A stretch of 64,000 nt of DNA. Origin: Lentilitoribacter sp039986595 (lineage in GTDB: Bacteria > Pseudomonadota > Alphaproteobacteria > Rhizobiales > Rhizobiaceae). The stretch spans positions 62,001 through 126,000 of the forward strand of contig JBDWQJ010000011.1 of assembly GCA_039986595.1 (NCBI GenBank). The letters run 5' to 3'. Shown piece by piece: positions 60,978-64,000 of this stretch (position 1 is its first letter; the number at the start of each line of letters is the position of its first letter). Both the position numbers and the translations under genes were made by a program. The notes below the pieces were generated by a model that saw only the letters and a list, made by a program, of their open reading frames with translations, was not told where the DNA came from and did not search any database.

Positions 60978-61595
60978 ATGGCGCCACTTGATACAATATT
61001 GATATTGCTCACAGTTATCGCGACAGCGGTGATGGCTGCCTCTGGATCGCTGCAAGGGGTCAGGCAAGGATTTGACCCCTTTGGCACGGCTGTACTGGCA
61101 GTGACTACAGCTGTTGGCGGCGGAACAGTGCGTGATTTTTTAATTGGCGCAACACCTGTCTTTTGGATGAAAGATATGACTTATCTTTTGATTGCTATCC
61201 CAGTTAGCCTTGCAGCCTACTTTGTTGGTCGTCGATTAAAAGAAGGCACCGGAAAACGTGATGCAGCTCTACAATACCTTGATGCGATTGGGCTTGGGTT
61301 ATTTACACTTGTCGGCGTTCAAGCAGGATTAGACGCACAAGTGCCGTTCTTGGCAGCAATTATTTTGGGCTGTGTAACAGGCGTTGTTGGCGGCATGATC
61401 CGCGATATATTATGCGGCTTAACACCAACGGTATTAAAACAAGATCTATATGCAACAATTTCTCTTTTGGGCGGAATGTTCTACATCCTAATGTTAAATT
61501 ATATCCGGCCTGAAATCAGCCTAGTTGCAGCATTCTTATTTATTGTCATCCTGCGATTTTACGTGATTTGGCACCGCACAAAACATGTTGAATAA
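60978..61595 (+). CDS. trimeric intracellular cation (TRIC) channel family protein (UPF0126)
   Basis: A membrane protein of 205 residues with seven predicted helices in two repeats. The pair of glycine-rich turns with a charged end is plain: TTAVGGGTVRDFL and GVVGGMIRDILCG. Prokaryotic members are homotrimeric cation channels like the muscle TRIC proteins. The GGGGAA ribosome site is upstream of ATG 60978. Followed after seven bases by the acetyltransferase gene. Confidence 0.92.
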   Translation: MAPLDTILILLTVIATAVMAASGSLQGVRQGFDPFGTAVLAVTTAVGGGTVRDFLIGATPVFWMKDMTYLLIAIPVSLAAYFVGRRLKEGTGKRDAALQYLDAIGLGLFTLVGVQAGLDAQVPFLAAIILGCVTGVVGGMIRDILCGLTPTVLKQDLYATISLLGGMFYILMLNYIRPEISLVAAFLFIVILRFYVIWHRTKHVE

Positions 61596-61602
61596 GGGAT
61601 GA

Positions 61603-62205
61603 ATGATGGCGAATAAAAATTACGAAGATATGCTTTCCGGCCGCGCCTATAGCGGCGGCGACCCCTATTTATTTGAACTTAAGAGAAAAGCAGCTGAAGC
61701 AAAGGAACGTTTAGATGCCGTCCCCAATGACGACTTTAAAGCTCGGATAGAAGCAGGCAAAGACCTTTTTGCCGAAGGTAGCGGACCTGCCATTGTGCTT
61801 TCGCCCTTTAACATTCAATATGGACGTCATGTGAAGATCGGCAAATGGTCTTTTGTCAATTTTGGTGCAACATTTCTAGATGGAAATCTGATCACACTAG
61901 GGGATCATGTTGCTGTGGGACCTAATGTGCAATTTATCACCGACACCCATCCTTTACGGCCTGAAGACAGGTTTCAGCCGCCCAAAGAAGGAAGCGATCT
62001 GCCGTTTAGCGTTGTGAATTATTCACACCCGATTACAGTTGAAGATTATGCATGGATTGGTGCGGGCGCGACGATTTTGCCAGGTGTTACAATCGGAAAA
62101 GGCGCTGTTGTGGCAGCAGCTTCCGTTGTAACAAAAGATGTGGCGCCAAGAATGATTGTTGCAGGAAACCCAGCACGCGAAATTCGATCCGTCGACGATG
62201 AGTGA
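61603..62205 (+). CDS. sugar O-acetyltransferase (maltose/galactoside acetyltransferase type)
   Basis: A protein of 200 residues (ATG 61603 or 61606). N-terminal MLSGRAYSGGDPYLFELKRKAAEAKERL is the Mac domain; the hexapeptide left-handed beta-helix follows: GRHVKIGKWSFVNFGATFLDG, DHVAVGPNVQFITDTHPL (His catalytic), PITVEDYAWIGAGATILPGVTIGKGAVVAAASVVTKDV. It acetylates sugars using acetyl-CoA. Cotranscribed with the TRIC channel. Confidence 0.9.
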   Translation: MMANKNYEDMLSGRAYSGGDPYLFELKRKAAEAKERLDAVPNDDFKARIEAGKDLFAEGSGPAIVLSPFNIQYGRHVKIGKWSFVNFGATFLDGNLITLGDHVAVGPNVQFITDTHPLRPEDRFQPPKEGSDLPFSVVNYSHPITVEDYAWIGAGATILPGVTIGKGAVVAAASVVTKDVAPRMIVAGNPAREIRSVDDE

Positions 62206-62226
62206 GAAGTTTGGTAACTTCAGGCG

Positions 62227-62841
62227 TTAAAAACACTTTGCTGAAATATTTAGATCTCCGCATTCATCTAACTGAATAGGAATTTCGGGTGTTAGATTAT
62301 CAATCACACACCACCCATCTTCACGAGAGATCAATGCAGCCGGATGAATAACACGCGGATTTGCGGCACGCGCATTGATGCGAATGATGTTTTTACGTTT
62401 AATTGCACCAGATATTGCTGCAATACGAGGATCTGGTTCTGATGATTGATAAGCTTCAAAACGCACTTCATTTTGCATAGCTTGGAGAATATGCCGTGAT
62501 CGGTCTGGCAAGGATTCAATCAACTTTTGTCGCGCAGCTTCGCCCGATTTTGCAAGACCTATAGCATCTAATTCAGGCGCAGGTTTTGATAATATAATCG
62601 CAAGCGCCCTCGCCTCATCACTAGAAAGACCTGTCAGACGTGTTCGATAATTAAAACCAAGCTCTATCCCGCCTTGGTTTCCTTGCAGCACCACAATGGG
62701 CAACCCCGCTTCTGTCATAGCATCAACATCGCGCAGAATTGTGCGTCGCGTCACTTCCAATTCTCTTGCAAGTTCAAGCGATGACATTCGCCCTCTGTTT
62801 TGAAGCAAAAGCATGATCTGTAGCAAACGGGCTGCACGCAA
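62227..62841 (-). CDS. YafY-like HTH regulator with shortened C-terminus
   Basis: A protein of 204 residues starting at TTG 62841, with GAGGGT upstream. HTH_11/DeoR-type winged helix at residues 1-60 (RAARLLQIMLLLQNRGRMSSLELARELEVTRRTILRDVDAMTEAGLPI), then RLTGLSSDEARALAIIL, and a short region RKNIIRINARAANPRVIHPAALISREDGWCVI. Full-length YafY/WYL proteins have over 300 residues; this one lacks a recognisable complete WYL core. Controls itself and/or the divergent SRPBCC gene through a perfect palindrome. Confidence 0.87.
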   Translation of the reverse strand: MRAARLLQIMLLLQNRGRMSSLELARELEVTRRTILRDVDAMTEAGLPIVVLQGNQGGIELGFNYRTRLTGLSSDEARALAIILSKPAPELDAIGLAKSGEAARQKLIESLPDRSRHILQAMQNEVRFEAYQSSEPDPRIAAISGAIKRKNIIRINARAANPRVIHPAALISREDGWCVIDNLTPEIPIQLDECGDLNISAKCF

Positions 62842-62861
62842 TTTAAATTACCCTCATTCAA

Positions 62862-62882
62862 ATATGACATAAGATGTCATAT
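62862..62882. promoter_or_regulatory. perfect operator palindrome between YafY-type regulator and SRPBCC operon
   Basis: ATATGACAT (62862-62870) and ATGTCATAT (62874-62882) form a perfect 9-3-9 dyad in the divergent region, 21 bases from the regulator start at 62841 and 52 bases before GTG 62934. The neat arrangement suggests a dimeric repressor controlling both directions. Confidence 0.75.
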
Positions 62883-62933
62883 AAGGGTGTTTATATGGTT
62901 GGGTCAATTGAACAATAAAACTAGGGATTCACA

Positions 62934-63359
62934 GTGAGATATAACGAAGCTAGCAGTAAAATTGACGCAGACCCAAAAACGATATGGGAGATCTTAATCA
63001 ACGCAAAAGAACTTGTTGAAGGTGATATTGGGGTTACACGTCTTGAAGGTGACATTCGCTTGGGCAACAAGATCAAGCTCTGGGCTGAGGTGGGCGGGGA
63101 TCGCGCCTTTCCTATCAAAGTGATTGAAATGAATCATCAGCGAAAAATGGTTTGGCAAGGCGGCATGCCATTTGGACTATTTAAAGGGACACGGGTTTTC
63201 AACCTAACTCCTGATAATGAAGCAACGATATTTAATCTTCGAGAAGACTATACGGGACCGCTCGTGCCACTTATTTGGAAATCGATGCCAGATATGGCGC
63301 CATCTTTTGAGACATTTGTCTCAGGTATAAAGCGCCTTGCGGAGGCAAAATCTAAATGA
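62934..63359 (+). CDS. SRPBCC family protein
   Basis: A protein of 141 residues beginning at GTG 62934 (no strong ribosome site). YNEASSKIDADPKTIWEILINAKELVEGDIGVTRLEGDI shows the START-like fold; the C-terminal helix is MAPSFETFVSGIKRLAEAK. It overlaps the next gene by four bases (ATGA at 63356). Ligand unknown. Under probable control of the YafY-type regulator. Confidence 0.87.
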   Translation: MRYNEASSKIDADPKTIWEILINAKELVEGDIGVTRLEGDIRLGNKIKLWAEVGGDRAFPIKVIEMNHQRKMVWQGGMPFGLFKGTRVFNLTPDNEATIFNLREDYTGPLVPLIWKSMPDMAPSFETFVSGIKRLAEAKSK

Positions 63360-63781
63360 ATATGATTACCTATGGCACCGGTGAAGAAGATGATCCGTGG
63401 ATCTTAAAAACACCGCCACTTAGCTCTAAATATCAAGCTTGGAAGGGCGTAACAAAAGATACCCCCGCGCTTGTCATTCAAGTTGGCAAAACACAATTAT
63501 CCTATCAATTACGTGCAATTGAAGATTTGCACAAAATGTTGCTCGAGCACAATGACTGGATGCTTTTGGGCAACGCGGACGAGGGAAAACCGGTTAAAGA
63601 TGACACCGTTGAGGCTTGGGCGCGATCAAAAGACAATCCAGTTGGTGGATATTATGGCTTGCGAAAAGGATATCGTGGCAGGTTTGCCAATTATGTGCCG
63701 CCTGTGCTTGAACTTTTAGGCCTTATCGAACTGGAACATAATGCCCGCAATAATCGCGCAAGAGCTATCGTTCAAAAGTAA
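63356..63781 (+). CDS. conserved uncharacterised protein (possibly DUF6855)
   Basis: A protein of 141 residues translated from an ATGA overlap with the SRPBCC gene. The sequence EEDDPWILKTPPLSSKYQAWKG, TQLSYQLRAIEDLHKMLLEHNDWMLLGNADEGKPVKDDTVEAWARSKDNPVGGYYGLRKGYRGRFANYVPPVLELLGL is strongly patterned and recalls DUF6855, but I cite no characterised member. Cotranscription with an SRPBCC protein and a YafY regulator recurs in proteobacteria and may mark a stress or cofactor module. Confidence 0.8.
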   Translation: MNMITYGTGEEDDPWILKTPPLSSKYQAWKGVTKDTPALVIQVGKTQLSYQLRAIEDLHKMLLEHNDWMLLGNADEGKPVKDDTVEAWARSKDNPVGGYYGLRKGYRGRFANYVPPVLELLGLIELEHNARNNRARAIVQK

Positions 63782-63935
63782 AAGAACTTAGACGTCTATA
63801 ATGAAGGACACTCGTGATGAAGTTTACTTTGTCACGCGACGTCAATTATCAGATTTATCAATGTATATCGCCGTGACAATACCTTCAAATAACATAAAAT
63901 GACCATCATCATTAATTGGCATTCAGGACTTCATC

Positions 63936-64000
63936 ATGGCGAAAGACTTCCCAAAACTGGAAGACAAACACTCAGCATTTATTAAACGACAGCATATGTT
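63936..64000 (+). CDS. PPOX-family protein, N-terminal fragment
   Basis: ATG 63936 with AGGA eight bases upstream opens a frame that runs off the window edge after 21 codons. The start MAKDFPKLEDKHSAFIKRQH resembles the N-terminus of pyridoxamine 5'-phosphate oxidase-related proteins (AFIxxQHxFF). Too short for certainty. Confidence 0.5.
   Translation, partial: MAKDFPKLEDKHSAFIKRQHM

Noticed and set aside
1..64000. Search by eye for tRNA, rRNA, CRISPR arrays, IS elements, att sites and phage genes
   Set aside because: No cloverleaf with CCA-type end, no regularly spaced direct repeats, no transposase or integrase motif was noticed; absence is by reading only and not a computed result.

Overview
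The window looks like part of the chromosome of a fairly AT-rich, probably marine alphaproteobacterium, perhaps Rhizobiales-like; the order is a guess. Pointers are a fused IorA/IorB-type indolepyruvate oxidoreductase, a TIGR03643/DUF2805 protein, an RHH_4 ribbon-helix-helix protein, an adenylate-cyclase-type N-terminal module fused to TPR-like sequence, an FMN-dependent glutamate-synthase-like protein, a DUF1036 protein and a chemoreceptor ending in a CheR-tether-like pentapeptide. I see no rRNA, tRNA, CRISPR array, insertion sequence, integrase or phage gene. The impression is of stable chromosome rich in small redox, regulator and transporter genes.

Layout. 0-8.4 kb: a truncated secreted protein; LysR and SDR genes facing away from each other; a LuxR-type regulator behind a cluster of repeated GGTAAAA/TTTTACC motifs; a quinone reductase, DCC thiol protein and SDR-DUF4166 operon; and a TetR-M20 peptidase operon with a clear palindrome. 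8.6-17 kb: a possibly coupled small ORF and NTF2-LuxR fusion, an SDR, a methyltransferase, a Dabb protein, ilvA, a DUF1036 secreted protein, YdcF and a flavodoxin-fold oxidoreductase, and an ArsR-AHSA1 pair. 17-24 kb: a universal stress protein behind an FNR-like box, a glutamate-synthase-like FMN protein, a small hypothetical gene and the 1161-residue indolepyruvate oxidoreductase. 24-32 kb: small secreted proteins with similar leaders and a hairpin array, a CcdA-thioredoxin pair, fasciclin, NIPSNAP and PPOX proteins, a monohaem secreted protein and an ECF sigma/anti-sigma pair.

33-46 kb: LysE exporters, an exported amidohydrolase / YtkA-like / di-haem MauG-type operon, a PepSY plus two-component system with a 16-bp palindromic box repeated at two promoters, TauE/SafE, YbaK, a nuclease, a RHH protein, DJ-1 and PaiB. 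46-54 kb: a full-length chemoreceptor followed by a miniature HAMP-only paralogue with a similar terminator; GNAT, RluA-type and TPR regulator genes; an aldo/keto reductase. 54-64 kb: DUF2805, a GlxA/FtrA-type regulator with an NTF2-like neighbour, a lipoprotein, an aldo/keto reductase, Gfo/Idh/MocA, a MarR / deiodinase-like operon with a perfect palindrome, a TRIC channel, an acetyltransferase, and a YafY-type regulator facing an SRPBCC operon across a perfect palindrome.

Two themes recur. First, thiol, flavin and haem redox chemistry, much of it exported: CcdA with an exported thioredoxin, DCC and deiodinase-like thiol proteins, MauG-type and monohaem cytochromes, and several FMN proteins. 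Second, local regulators with readable operators (TetR, ArsR, MarR, YafY, OmpR and FNR-like). The best candidates for undescribed biology are the amidohydrolase / YtkA-like / MauG-like operon, the mini-chemoreceptor, the MarR / deiodinase-like operon, the NTF2-LuxR fusion and the small secreted gene cluster at 24-25.3 kb. All calls come from reading the sequence; no searches were run.
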